DNA from: Promethearchaeota archaeon
GTDB lineage: Archaea; Asgardarchaeota; Lokiarchaeia; Sigynarchaeales; SOKP01
DNA length: 64,000 nt
Assembly (NCBI GenBank): GCA_019058515.1
Contig: JAHPYY010000057.1
Coordinates: forward strand, 1-64,000
Direction: 5' to 3'
Positions within the stretch are counted from its first letter, which is position 1, and each line of letters starts with the position of its first letter. This document shows positions 9,147-17,801 of the stretch, piece by piece. The position numbers were made by a program, and so were the translations under genes. The notes under the pieces were generated by a model. The model searched no databases. It saw only the letters and a list, made by a program, of their open reading frames with translations, and had not been told where the DNA came from.

Positions 9147-9980
9147 TTACGCAACAAACAATATAAACGAGCTAATTCTCAGAACATAGTCGGCTAAATA
9201 ATATACATGAGAAAGTATTAATTGTTGCATGAATATTGTCATGAAGTTCGCAAAAGTTAATATTAGAAACGATTTGCTCTTAAAAGTATATTTTACGGCA
9301 TCAATTAAATTTAGAGGTTCGTCAACTTGCGTAAATTCCGGTCGTTCTTTGAATTTGTATGTTGTCAAAAGTACACAAGCGGCACCAATTACTCCGATAA
9401 TCATCATCCCAATATAAAACGGAACTAGGGACATAGTTGTCTCCTTTGGTCTTAATATCTCAGGGAGAAGAAAGCCTAAGATCATTCCCACAAGCTGTAA
9501 AAATGCTGAGTAGGTTTGAAGAGATCCTCTCTCTTTCTCGTTTTCTGTTAGCTCAGGTAATAATGCGCTATAAACCAGAAAAATGATTGTATAGAAGGTA
9601 TCATAAAGAAACATTGTTACTAACATCCATATAAAGATACCTAACTCGGGAAATCCAATAGGAACTAGCCATATCAACATAAACGATAACCCTAATAATG
9701 GAGCTGAATATCTCATGAATGGTATACGTCTACCTTTTTTACTTCGTGTTTTATCTGACCAAAAACCGAATAAAGGATCGTTTACAGCGTTCCATATCGC
9801 ATACAACAACGCAGAAAGCGCGATCCAAGAAGCTCCTAAACTTAAATATACTTGATAATAATATTGGAGTACCGCCCCGTAGATATTAGAAATGATGGCC
9901 CCCCCAAAAGATGCAGACGCCCAAAAAAGTTTTTCCTTTGGTGAAAACTTGCGAGAAATTTTAGATTCTGCCATTTTCAT
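9147..9980 (-). CDS. GPH-family sugar:cation symporter (MFS), N-terminal part before a frameshift
   Basis: The first 277 residues of a GPH/MFS symporter: helix 1 (FWASASFGGAI), and the cytosolic loop WNAVNDPLFGFWSDKT then SKKGRRIPFMRY, the GPH signature that includes the cation-coupling Asp of the family. About six to seven membrane segments are present before the frame breaks at FILFVA. Import of a glycoside or oligosaccharide with a cation is the family role. The gene is followed in the same orientation by gpmA and preceded by the GH20 glycosidase, consistent with sugar uptake and breakdown. Read as one gene, 8575-9980. Confidence 0.85.
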   Translation of the reverse strand: MKMAESKISRKFSPKEKLFWASASFGGAIISNIYGAVLQYYYQVYLSLGASWIALSALLYAIWNAVNDPLFGFWSDKTRSKKGRRIPFMRYSAPLLGLSFMLIWLVPIGFPELGIFIWMLVTMFLYDTFYTIIFLVYSALLPELTENEKERGSLQTYSAFLQLVGMILGFLLPEILRPKETTMSLVPFYIGMMIIGVIGAACVLLTTYKFKERPEFTQVDEPLNLIDAVKYTFKSKSFLILTFANFMTIFMQQLILSHVYYLADYVLRISSFILFVA

Positions 9981-10085
9981 TCAACTTTTCATAACTTAAA
10001 AAAATTTGTTAATCCAAATTTTGACGATTGTATTAAAATAGTTATTGATATTTAAAAAGACAAAATATCGTTAGGGATACCACTT

Positions 10086-12752
10086 TTAATCATATGGTCT
10101 TAGAATATCGACTACAATGTTAGAAGATTTCACTGGAAGTTCAGACAAGAAGTCTTGTGAAAAGTATGCTTCTATCCCAAAATAATCTTGGGTGTTCGAA
10201 ACCTCCCCCTTTAACAAATCTGGTTTGAAAATATCTCCGTTTAACACAGGAGGTCTTCCGTATGAATATGCCATCTTCCAATTTCCATCATCGTAATTGT
10301 CTGATTTCCATGGGTAGGAATCCCCTATTTTGCCTTCCTTAACGAGCCAAGATTTGTCAGTAGATAACTCAACAATTAAATTATCCTTTTGTTTAATAAC
10401 GCCATATATGTTAATTCCGCTCCCTGTTATATCGTAATTGTAAGCTTCGATTGCCACTATATTTTCTCCAAGTTTTAAATGTTCAGTAATGTCAAAGGTT
10501 TTAACTCTAAATACTATTGGAAGAATAGACATAGAATATCTACTTAATACCTCGCCACTCTGTCGATCATTAATATATACTTTCATGTAGTTCGAGGCAA
10601 TACACTGTATTACGACTTTTTCGAAAGGATTCATAAGCTTAATTTTTTTTCGAAAATATACCGGACCTGCTATTTTTCCTCGCTTTCTCGACCATATCCA
10701 CTCTGATGGTAGATATGGATCTACAAATATGATTCCTCTTTTCAATTCGTTTCTCTTTTTGTTGTAGCAATCAATTATAAAATCAAATTGTTTGAGTATT
10801 TGGTCTACGCATGGTCTTTTAGCTGCTCTCGTCCATAATCTTTCATAATTATTCCTAATTTTAATAAAACTGGTTTTAATTTTATCGATATCCTTAATAA
10901 TTCTTTCTATCGTTTCCAAATCATTGTTTTCCTTTAGTAGTTTGGGAATATTAGAAGAAAGGATTAATTTCTCGCTGAGAAGTCTTGCTAAGTCTATACC
11001 GAAACCAATATACTCAAAATTCTTTTTTTCAAAATTGACAACACTATTCAAGTTCTCATAAAGTTGCTGACAGTCTGATGCTAATACAAGTAACTTTTCG
11101 TACTTTTCGAATGATGGTTGATAGTCTTCAGATGGAAACGGGTGTTTAAACAAATAGGTATAAAATAGAGGAGGTACTAATGGACTTACTCTGTAATATG
11201 TGGAAGGCATTTTGCTAAGCTTAGTAAAAAGTGATACAAAATCATCAATTTGTTCGATACTAAGCCCATAAAATAACTTACCGTATTTACCTACAACATT
11301 TTTATATTTGTTATCTCTCACATTCCAAGATGTAGCTCCGGTTAGAACTGCACCGAAAATTTCGTTTTCTCTAAGTGAATAATAGCGCATATCCCCCCAT
11401 GTGGAGGTTAAAACTCCTAAACAACCTTGTTTCTTATATTTAAAGGCGGATTTAATAATCGAAATAATATTTCTGCTAGCATTTTTATTATCGGGGAAGT
11501 GCCTTTGCCAATTTAGCATCGAAGGACTGACGATTACTTTAAATCCTTTATCCAATAATTTCTTGACTTTAGGGTATTCCTTTTTTGGCATGTAATCCCA
11601 ATATAATAGAATAATATCCTTATTCAGATTATTCGTAATATACTCATTTTTTCTAACAATGTCATCATACATAATCACTCTATTTTTACCTGCCCTTTTA
11701 ACGATATTATAGACTTTCTCGTAATATTCTACTAAAGCTTGACCATAACCTTTTTTAGTTACATAATCTTTGGAGCTAAACTTCCCTAAGTCAAATGACT
11801 CGTCACAACCAATGTGAAAATATTCAGCAGGAAAATGCTTAGCTAACTCGCTGACATAATCTTTTAAAAATTGAAATACTTCAGGTTTAGACACCGCAAA
11901 ACACTGAGCTCCTGGAAATTCCCCTAAATTCCTAAATCTTTTATGTTGCAAAATGTTATCTACATGTCCTAAACATTCAAACACAGGAAATAGAGAAATA
12001 TGCTTTTTTTCTGCGTATTTTACTAGAATTTCAATTTCCTTGGGAGTTAATGCGCCTCGGTCTTTACCTATTTCTGGAAATTGAGGATGGGCGAATACAT
12101 CTTCGATATAAAGGCCGTAAAAGTTTAATTTGTAATGGCAAAGAATGTCGATATATCTTTTGGCATTTTCAATTGTAAATATCTGCCCTCTCGAAATATC
12201 TTGAACAATTCCCCTTATATTTAAATCTGGAGCGTCTCTTACTACTAAGTGTGGTAAAATTAACTCGGGAAGAGGAACTCCCTTACTCCCTTTTTGATTT
12301 ACTATAAAATTTTTTATTACCTGGTTTAAAGTCTGTAATCCATAAAATATCCCCTTGTCTGATAATGAACTAATTATAATTCTATTCTGGTCAATTTTTA
12401 AATTATAGGAACCATCAGAATCATTTAGGAATTCCTCATCCTTCATTAGAAGAGATAATTTTACTTCAGAATCTTCTTTAATCTCAATTTGAAGCGCCTT
12501 TGAAGCAAAGTCGGTTATAAATTTCTTAAAGTCTTCGATTAGTGAATCTAAATTTGATACATTTATAGAGCTTATATAACAGAACTCCTTTATCTTGAAG
12601 TGAACTGGTTCCGAATTAAGTGTTAACTCTTTTGGGATAGGAATCAAATCTAATGAATCGAGAATAATCCCATTCACCGATTCTAAATTCTCAAGACAAA
12701 TTGCTTTTATCATAAAACTACCAATTAAGGATGTAATTTTAGGATTATTCAA
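10086..12752 (-). CDS. GH20-family beta-N-acetylhexosaminidase-like glycosidase
   Basis: An 888-aa protein. Residues ~50-165 form a GH20b-like N-terminal domain (KIDQNRIIISSLSDKGIFYG then QTLNQ). Residues ~170-520 form the (beta/alpha)8 catalytic barrel, with NIRGIVQDISRGQIF, CHYKLNFYGLYIED, and the catalytic Asp317-Glu318 pair in HIGCDESFD. The last ~220 residues look like a galactose-binding-like beta-sandwich (WIWSRKRGKIAGPVYFRK onward). GH20 enzymes release terminal GlcNAc/GalNAc by substrate-assisted catalysis. No signal peptide is obvious, so it may act on imported oligosaccharides; the GPH transporter lies directly downstream. ATG 12752 chosen; Met14 is an alternative. Confidence 0.88.
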   Translation of the reverse strand: MNNPKITSLIGSFMIKAICLENLESVNGIILDSLDLIPIPKELTLNSEPVHFKIKEFCYISSINVSNLDSLIEDFKKFITDFASKALQIEIKEDSEVKLSLLMKDEEFLNDSDGSYNLKIDQNRIIISSLSDKGIFYGLQTLNQVIKNFIVNQKGSKGVPLPELILPHLVVRDAPDLNIRGIVQDISRGQIFTIENAKRYIDILCHYKLNFYGLYIEDVFAHPQFPEIGKDRGALTPKEIEILVKYAEKKHISLFPVFECLGHVDNILQHKRFRNLGEFPGAQCFAVSKPEVFQFLKDYVSELAKHFPAEYFHIGCDESFDLGKFSSKDYVTKKGYGQALVEYYEKVYNIVKRAGKNRVIMYDDIVRKNEYITNNLNKDIILLYWDYMPKKEYPKVKKLLDKGFKVIVSPSMLNWQRHFPDNKNASRNIISIIKSAFKYKKQGCLGVLTSTWGDMRYYSLRENEIFGAVLTGATSWNVRDNKYKNVVGKYGKLFYGLSIEQIDDFVSLFTKLSKMPSTYYRVSPLVPPLFYTYLFKHPFPSEDYQPSFEKYEKLLVLASDCQQLYENLNSVVNFEKKNFEYIGFGIDLARLLSEKLILSSNIPKLLKENNDLETIERIIKDIDKIKTSFIKIRNNYERLWTRAAKRPCVDQILKQFDFIIDCYNKKRNELKRGIIFVDPYLPSEWIWSRKRGKIAGPVYFRKKIKLMNPFEKVVIQCIASNYMKVYINDRQSGEVLSRYSMSILPIVFRVKTFDITEHLKLGENIVAIEAYNYDITGSGINIYGVIKQKDNLIVELSTDKSWLVKEGKIGDSYPWKSDNYDDGNWKMAYSYGRPPVLNGDIFKPDLLKGEVSNTQDYFGIEAYFSQDFLSELPVKSSNIVVDILRPYD

Positions 12753-12798
12753 TCCAAACGACAGTTAATCGTATTTTAACCAGAAGTAAGAAATGAAT

Positions 12799-13671
12799 TT
12801 AGGATTTACCCCCTTCAAAGGGAATTCTCTCATTCGTGTCTACTATTCGTCGAATGAAATACTTCTTGCTTTCTTCTCTGAGTACGGTAGCAGGCTTGTA
12901 TTTCGTTGCAGGTCGACCTATATATATCCAATCTGGTTCTAATATTTGGTTGATGTGAGTTGTACACCAAACTCCAAGTGTTGAACTTCTACCAATTATT
13001 GTTCCTGGAGCAACATGGGCATTTCCCCCGAGTACAACATGGTCACCAATGATGACCTTCTTAATTAGGAGATAATCTTTATTATTTATTCGTATAATAA
13101 TGCTAGAATGTATTACTGCCCCTTGACCTAACATCATATTTTTGCCTAATTCGATGAATTCTAAATCGGACCATCCATCGAATAAAGTGGATTTGAAATC
13201 AGCGGACATATCTAAAAGTTTAAAAGCCAAATTTGTAATCCAAGGGAAACAAAAGTTATTCCAAATCCAAAATATTTGTTTTTTTATAGCTATTCGCAAA
13301 CAAAAAAAGTAATAATCCTTATCGCTGGTTTCGGCTAAAAATAAACCTTCTTTTGGCTTATGTACAATATTAATAGCTATTAACAATAGCTTAGCTATAA
13401 ATAAACTTATAAATAAATAAGCTCCCCAAAACACAATTAAAACATCGATAAAAATAAGCCAGACTCTCCAATGAAAAAAATTTCCATCCATAGCAAACCC
13501 AAAAAATGTAAGGATAAACACTAATGGCATCATTAACGAGAAAGTATGAATAAACGCGCTTAAAATGTGCGAACCCAAAGGCCATGCGAAAGCGTTTGCT
13601 CCCAGGGGTAATTTTGATAAATCGAGATTTTCTGTTTCAGCGATTTCCTTTTTTGTATTTTCATTCTCCAT
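12799..13671 (-). CDS. Membrane-anchored hexapeptide-repeat (LbH) acyltransferase-like protein
   Basis: A 290-aa protein. Two or three membrane helices come first (about residues 32-56, 68-100), then a left-handed beta-helix of hexapeptide repeats: MMLGQGAVIHSSIIIR, VIIGDHVVLGGNAHVAPGT, IIGRSSTLGVWC. It ends with the typical closing phrase WIYIGRPATKYKP. The arrangement resembles the C-terminal region of the Pls/PosA-type NRPS terminal domain and of membrane LbH acetyltransferases. It overlaps the 508-aa homologue upstream by 11 bp, so the two are coupled. The acyl substrate is unknown. It lies 46 bp upstream of the GH20 gene in the same direction. Confidence 0.8.
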   Translation of the reverse strand: MENENTKKEIAETENLDLSKLPLGANAFAWPLGSHILSAFIHTFSLMMPLVFILTFFGFAMDGNFFHWRVWLIFIDVLIVFWGAYLFISLFIAKLLLIAINIVHKPKEGLFLAETSDKDYYFFCLRIAIKKQIFWIWNNFCFPWITNLAFKLLDMSADFKSTLFDGWSDLEFIELGKNMMLGQGAVIHSSIIIRINNKDYLLIKKVIIGDHVVLGGNAHVAPGTIIGRSSTLGVWCTTHINQILEPDWIYIGRPATKYKPATVLREESKKYFIRRIVDTNERIPFEGGKS

Positions 13672-15187
13672 TGTACATCCCTCCCAAAAATTGAGTTATT
13701 TCTTTCTTAGTTAAGCGTTTAAGAGGGAACCCCGCGTAAACTCCATTTCCCTCTAACTTATCAAATTTGATCGTAGTTCCCATTGGTAATACAGTAGAAT
13801 GTTCTCCCAGTTCTGTCCCAGGAAGCGCACCCGTCAATGAATCAAACACGCATGAATCATCGAGTTCAACCTCGAAAAATGTGAGATTCTCCGTACCATA
13901 TACACCATCTACAAGGTGATTTGTAAGGTGACAAAAAGGTGCGAGATAACAGTTTTTACCGTAATTTACATGACTATGAATGTAACATTCTTCCAAAACC
14001 GTTCCTTTTCCAACCTTATTGGATCCTATGAAATTTAGTTCCCAATTAAGTAACCAAGGGAAAGGAGATCTTAGAAAAGAGTAGATAGGGTATTTGAATA
14101 AAAAGGCTCTTACATGGTAATAATCCAGAGCTCTTGATGCCTCCGCTAAATTCCTATCAAATACTCCTGGTTTAGAACCATGTTTATCTGCGTGGCGATA
14201 AAACCATCTAGTAATCACTGCGACGAGAAAAAGATGGAATAAATAAATTAGAATAAATATTAATGGAGTTAAAAGTAGATACACTATTGAATTTACCGAA
14301 AGAAGATTGTCCAATGTCAACGGTATTGTTAGAAGTTGAGGAATCAAAAAACCATAAAGAAAAACTATAAAAACATAAGCTGGCAACACAAAAGATCCTC
14401 CAATTATGATTATCCCCGAAATTACGAAAAATGTAAACGGGACTTTTAATTTTACTGGTTCAGCTCTTAAGTCGGTTTCATTTACTCGAACGCTATCTTC
14501 AGTCTTGAAAATCTCTTCCTTTAGGAGGGTTGGATTTGAATATATAGGCTCATATACTATCTTTTGAGCCGGTACCCCTCTATACGTTTCATTCGCTTCG
14601 AGTTTTTGATTTACAATTGTCATTGAAGTAGAATCCAAGATTGTATTACTTTCAATAAGAGTGCCCGGTAAAACAATGGATTGAGAACCGATAATTGCGT
14701 TATCTTTAATAGTAACTTTTTTAATTATGATTTTATCATCGATAATTAATTGTGAAGTTATAAGACACCCTTTACCTATTCTCACATTTTTACCAATTTC
14801 CATAAAATCAAAATCGACAAAACCCTCGTGTAAGGCAGAAGAAAGAGATGCCTTCCCTCCTAAGATTCTATATATTAATTTTTCAATTAGAGGAACTGAA
14901 AGCTGTCTAGCTAACCAAACAGGCCATTTTCTTATGACAGCACGTAAACTCCAATAACAATAATCCCGATCATGTTTATTTCTATTAAATATTCCTTCCT
15001 TTGGTTTGTGAAATAAATTAGCGAAAAAAAGAAAGAATCTTGCAACGATCGCTGAACAAAAAATTAAAATTATTATTCCAATGAAGAATACTAAAGGCAT
15101 AAAAACAAAAAATGGTAAACTGAGTTGAGGGAAATATTGCCAATAGTACCAAAACCATAGGATTGTAGGTTGAGCCCCTAAAATCAT
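13661..15187 (-). CDS. Tandem membrane/hexapeptide-repeat (LbH) acyltransferase-like protein
   Basis: A 508-aa protein built as two copies of the same unit: membrane helices plus left-handed beta-helix. Unit 1 has helices at residues ~5-55 and hexapeptides MEIGKNVRIGKGCLITS to AIIGSQSIVLPGT, closing with YRGVPAQKI. Unit 2 has helices at ~245-320 and hexapeptides FIGSNKVGKGTVLEECYI to GELGEHSTVLP-like repeats, closing with YAGFPLKRL. This doubled architecture is what the terminal domain of Pls/PosA-type NRPSs shows, but no adenylation or carrier domain is present. The frame stays open upstream of ATG 15187 to about 15283 without a standard start codon, so a slightly longer ancestral N-terminus may have been lost. 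Confidence 0.78.
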   Translation of the reverse strand: MILGAQPTILWFWYYWQYFPQLSLPFFVFMPLVFFIGIIILIFCSAIVARFFLFFANLFHKPKEGIFNRNKHDRDYCYWSLRAVIRKWPVWLARQLSVPLIEKLIYRILGGKASLSSALHEGFVDFDFMEIGKNVRIGKGCLITSQLIIDDKIIIKKVTIKDNAIIGSQSIVLPGTLIESNTILDSTSMTIVNQKLEANETYRGVPAQKIVYEPIYSNPTLLKEEIFKTEDSVRVNETDLRAEPVKLKVPFTFFVISGIIIIGGSFVLPAYVFIVFLYGFLIPQLLTIPLTLDNLLSVNSIVYLLLTPLIFILIYLFHLFLVAVITRWFYRHADKHGSKPGVFDRNLAEASRALDYYHVRAFLFKYPIYSFLRSPFPWLLNWELNFIGSNKVGKGTVLEECYIHSHVNYGKNCYLAPFCHLTNHLVDGVYGTENLTFFEVELDDSCVFDSLTGALPGTELGEHSTVLPMGTTIKFDKLEGNGVYAGFPLKRLTKKEITQFLGGMYNGE

Positions 15188-15543
15188 GATTATAAAGTAT
15201 AAAATGAGATATCTGCCTTTTGCAAGCGCATTACTTGTATAAAATCCTTCTCTAAAAGTTGAGGGTATTGAAATTTTAAGTCACTTCCTTTTAAAAAGAG
15301 TTCATTGAATCTTTTTACTTAGATATGACAATTATTTCTATAAAACTTTTTTGCAACATATCAACATATCGATATCTAGTAAAATATTTACTAATTAAGA
15401 GGTAATTGAGAAGCAACACCGATTAAAAATGTAAATAGAGTTTAATTTTTAATGTAAAATGTTAATTAAAGTCGTGGTATTAAGTTATTTTGTTGTTTAT
15501 AATTAATTTCTAATACCATTAATGAAAAGATAAAGACTCATTA
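15188..15543. other. Intergenic stretch with an in-frame N-terminal extension of the upstream-reading LbH gene
   Basis: The first ~95 bp (to about 15283 on the minus strand) continue the reading frame of the 508-aa protein (residues such as FREGFYTSNALAKGRYLILY) but contain no ATG, GTG or TTG. Either an unusual start is used or the 5' end decayed. The rest is AT-rich with no recognised gene, presumably carrying the promoter of the acyltransferase/GH20/transporter run. Confidence 0.35.
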
Positions 15544-15861
15544 TCAGCTTTCAAGTTTCCGTCTCAAAACCCAAGCGATTATAGCAGAGAGCACAGGAGT
15601 TATGAGAAGAAAAATAACGAAAGGAACATACCTAAAGAACGAAAATTGTAATGGTAGCATTAACCCAAACACAATGAACATACCAAATGCGTAAATTGGC
15701 CATATTATGAAAATGAACCAATAATTAGTAAGAGTAATAATAGGGTTTGTGAGATCCATCGAGAATATGAATAAACATTGTATTAGTAGGGCAAATATGC
15801 CCGTAAGAATGTACCATCCAACTAGTAAATATGTTTGTTTCGAAACGATCATCATTTCCAA
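15544..15861 (-). CDS. Small membrane protein of unknown function
   Basis: A 105-aa protein with three hydrophobic segments (about residues 10-34, 44-70 and 77-98) and a basic C-terminus (RRKLES), suggesting three membrane helices. No motif or family is recognised. Start at ATG 15861; internal Met codons at residues 3 and 4 are alternatives. Transcribed divergently from the acyl-CoA dehydrogenase gene, 146 bp away. Confidence 0.55.
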   Translation of the reverse strand: MEMMIVSKQTYLLVGWYILTGIFALLIQCLFIFSMDLTNPIITLTNYWFIFIIWPIYAFGMFIVFGLMLPLQFSFFRYVPFVIFLLITPVLSAIIAWVLRRKLES

Positions 15862-15969
15862 GTTATTATTATTTATCCCCTCCCTTATAAATTCTTCTCA
15901 TCTCTATGACAAGGTTGTTTTTATAACGTTAAACTTGAGAAACTTTTTTATTCTCACCTAATTAATTCA

Positions 15970-15977
15970 TATATAAT
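15970..15977 (+). promoter_or_regulatory. TATA-box-like element for the acyl-CoA dehydrogenase gene
   Basis: TATATAAT lies 31 bases before the ATG at 16008. For archaeal TBP/TFB promoters this spacing would put the transcription start at or within a few bases of the start codon, so the mRNA would be nearly leaderless. Prediction from sequence only. Confidence 0.4.
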
Positions 15978-16007
15978 TTAAAAATTCCATAAAATACAAG
16001 AATAAAA

Positions 16008-17537
16008 ATGTCAGAACAATTTTTTTGGTGGACGGACGAGCAAAAGAAATGGTATCAAGATGTAAGAGAATTTGTTGACGAGCATTTTGAAGAAGCAGAA
16101 ACCTATTTTTGGAAGCACAAATTCCCTTGGCCTTTAGTGAAAAAAGTCGCAGAAAAAGGTTATTTTGGAGCGGGTGTTCCAAAAGAGTATGGAGGATTAG
16201 AAATTGGCGCAACAGGTGGTTGTATTGTTGCTGAACAATTAGGACGCCTTTACGCTGTCGGTCATGTATTTACAGTTAGCATGTTAGCTGGGTTGGAACA
16301 AATTCTTCGATTTGGCACTGAAGAGCAAAAGCAAGAATGGTTACCAAAGGTTGCTAGTGGAGAACAACTGGGAGCTCTATGTATAACGGAGCCTTTTGCG
16401 GGTTCAGACGCCGCAAACATTTTTACTACTGCAGAAAAAGACGGAGACGAGTGGATATTAAACGGAAAAAAGCGCTTTATAACAGGAGCAGGAGTTTCAG
16501 ACCGTTATTTCATCTACGCTAAAACATCAGACGATTCTGCCCTCCGTAAGCAGTATGGACACTTAACTTCATTTTTAGTTGAAAAAGGAAGATCTGGTTT
16601 TTCGTTAGAAAAGGTAAATCCCTTAATTGGATTTGACAATGTACCCAATGGTTATTTAAACTTTGAAGATGTTAGAATCCCAGATATCAATCGAATTGGA
16701 GCTGTTGGAAAAGGGTGGAATGTGATGATGGCTGGGTTAAACTTTGAAAGATTAATCGGTGCAGCCGTATTCGGTGGATTGTTTGAAAATATTGTCCAAT
16801 TACTATTTTATTACACCAAACGACGCGTACAATTTAAAAGAGCTACTATAAAATTTCCTGGAATTCAAAGCGAAATAGCGGATATTATAGCAAAATCAAA
16901 GGTAGCCAGACTTTACGCGTATCATTGCGCTAAGTTATTAGAGGATGGAAAGGAACCCATGATTGAAGCCTCAATCTCAAAAATGATTAATACAGAATTT
17001 GTCAGGGATGTGTCGCTTAAAGCGATTCAAGTGTTAGGTGGAGATGGCTTAACTAAATTCTTACCAGTAGAAAGAATACTACGTGAGTCAAAAATCGGTG
17101 AAATTGCTGCGGGTACAACTGAAATTCAGAAGATGATTATTTATCGGTTTTCAGCGATGTTACCTACCTATAACAAGCACATTAGACTCCGGTGGAACGA
17201 CGAAGTCGACGCCCCAACGATATCAAATAGAGATTCTAGATTCAAAGGCTTGGAAATTAACGAGGAAAATGTGTTGAAGGTGATTGCTCACGATTACAAG
17301 GTAAATCCTGGGTTATATATGACCTTGGACGATGTGAGAGAAGATCTCGATGGAGGTCGCTCTGCTATCAGAAAAGTCATAGAAACGCTAGAAGAGCAGA
17401 AATTAATAGTGACTAACAGAGCTCGTCAAGGAAAAATCGCCCTCGTAAAAGCAACTTATAAAGGTTTGAAACAAGCGTTTCCAAAAGAATACTATCAATG
17501 GTATCCCGAGTGGTACGAGGACGTTGACAAATTTTAA
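16008..17537 (+). CDS. Acyl-CoA dehydrogenase with an extra C-terminal winged-helix-like domain
   Basis: A 509-aa protein. Residues ~1-385 are a normal acyl-CoA dehydrogenase: ITEPFAGSDAANIFTTAE (FAD/substrate loop), NGKKRFITGAGVSD, VMMAGLNFERLIGA, QVLGGDGLT and AAGTTEIQ. The Glu of the MCAD-type IYEGT motif is Ala here, whereas the Glu in NFERL occupies the position of the base in isovaleryl-/long-chain-type enzymes, so activity of that type is plausible. Residues ~410-509 are an addition of about 100 residues resembling a winged helix (GLYMTLDDVREDL, AIRKVIETLEEQKLIV, GKIALVKATYKGLKQAF). It oxidises acyl-CoA at the alpha-beta bond; the electron partner (ETF) is not in the window. The last 81 bases recur at 20645-20725. 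Confidence 0.9.
   Translation: MSEQFFWWTDEQKKWYQDVREFVDEHFEEAETYFWKHKFPWPLVKKVAEKGYFGAGVPKEYGGLEIGATGGCIVAEQLGRLYAVGHVFTVSMLAGLEQILRFGTEEQKQEWLPKVASGEQLGALCITEPFAGSDAANIFTTAEKDGDEWILNGKKRFITGAGVSDRYFIYAKTSDDSALRKQYGHLTSFLVEKGRSGFSLEKVNPLIGFDNVPNGYLNFEDVRIPDINRIGAVGKGWNVMMAGLNFERLIGAAVFGGLFENIVQLLFYYTKRRVQFKRATIKFPGIQSEIADIIAKSKVARLYAYHCAKLLEDGKEPMIEASISKMINTEFVRDVSLKAIQVLGGDGLTKFLPVERILRESKIGEIAAGTTEIQKMIIYRFSAMLPTYNKHIRLRWNDEVDAPTISNRDSRFKGLEINEENVLKVIAHDYKVNPGLYMTLDDVREDLDGGRSAIRKVIETLEEQKLIVTNRARQGKIALVKATYKGLKQAFPKEYYQWYPEWYEDVDKF
17457..17537 (+). repeat. 3' end of the acyl-CoA dehydrogenase gene, copy 1 (native)
   Basis: The final 27 codons, including the stop, of the dehydrogenase gene. 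They match 20645-20725 at 77 of 81 bases; three of the four differences are silent and one gives Val to Ala. The two copies flank the surface-protein gene at 17802-20618. Confidence 0.9.
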
Positions 17538-17757
17538 GATAATTTCATTTTTTTTTTAGCTATATATGAATGCAAAATAAAATATTATAACTACATTTAA
17601 TCCAATTTTTATAAAATGTTAAATCCTATAACATATCTGCTAATAAGTAAATTTTCTTTTTCCGTTTTTCTTTAAAAACCAAAATTACATTCGTTTATTT
17701 TACTTTAACACTGGCATTTTTTGGTAATTATAGATATTTTAAAAAAATGCATAAAAG

Positions 17758-17772
17758 ATATATATTTAAATA
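17758..17772 (+). promoter_or_regulatory. TATA-like element for the surface-protein gene
   Basis: A run of alternating A and T (ATATATTTAAATA-type) about 30-45 bases before ATG 17802, in the right place for an archaeal TATA box giving a very short leader. Prediction only. Confidence 0.3.
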
Positions 17773-17801
17773 GTATAAAAAAAAATAATATCTAGATTGA
17801 C

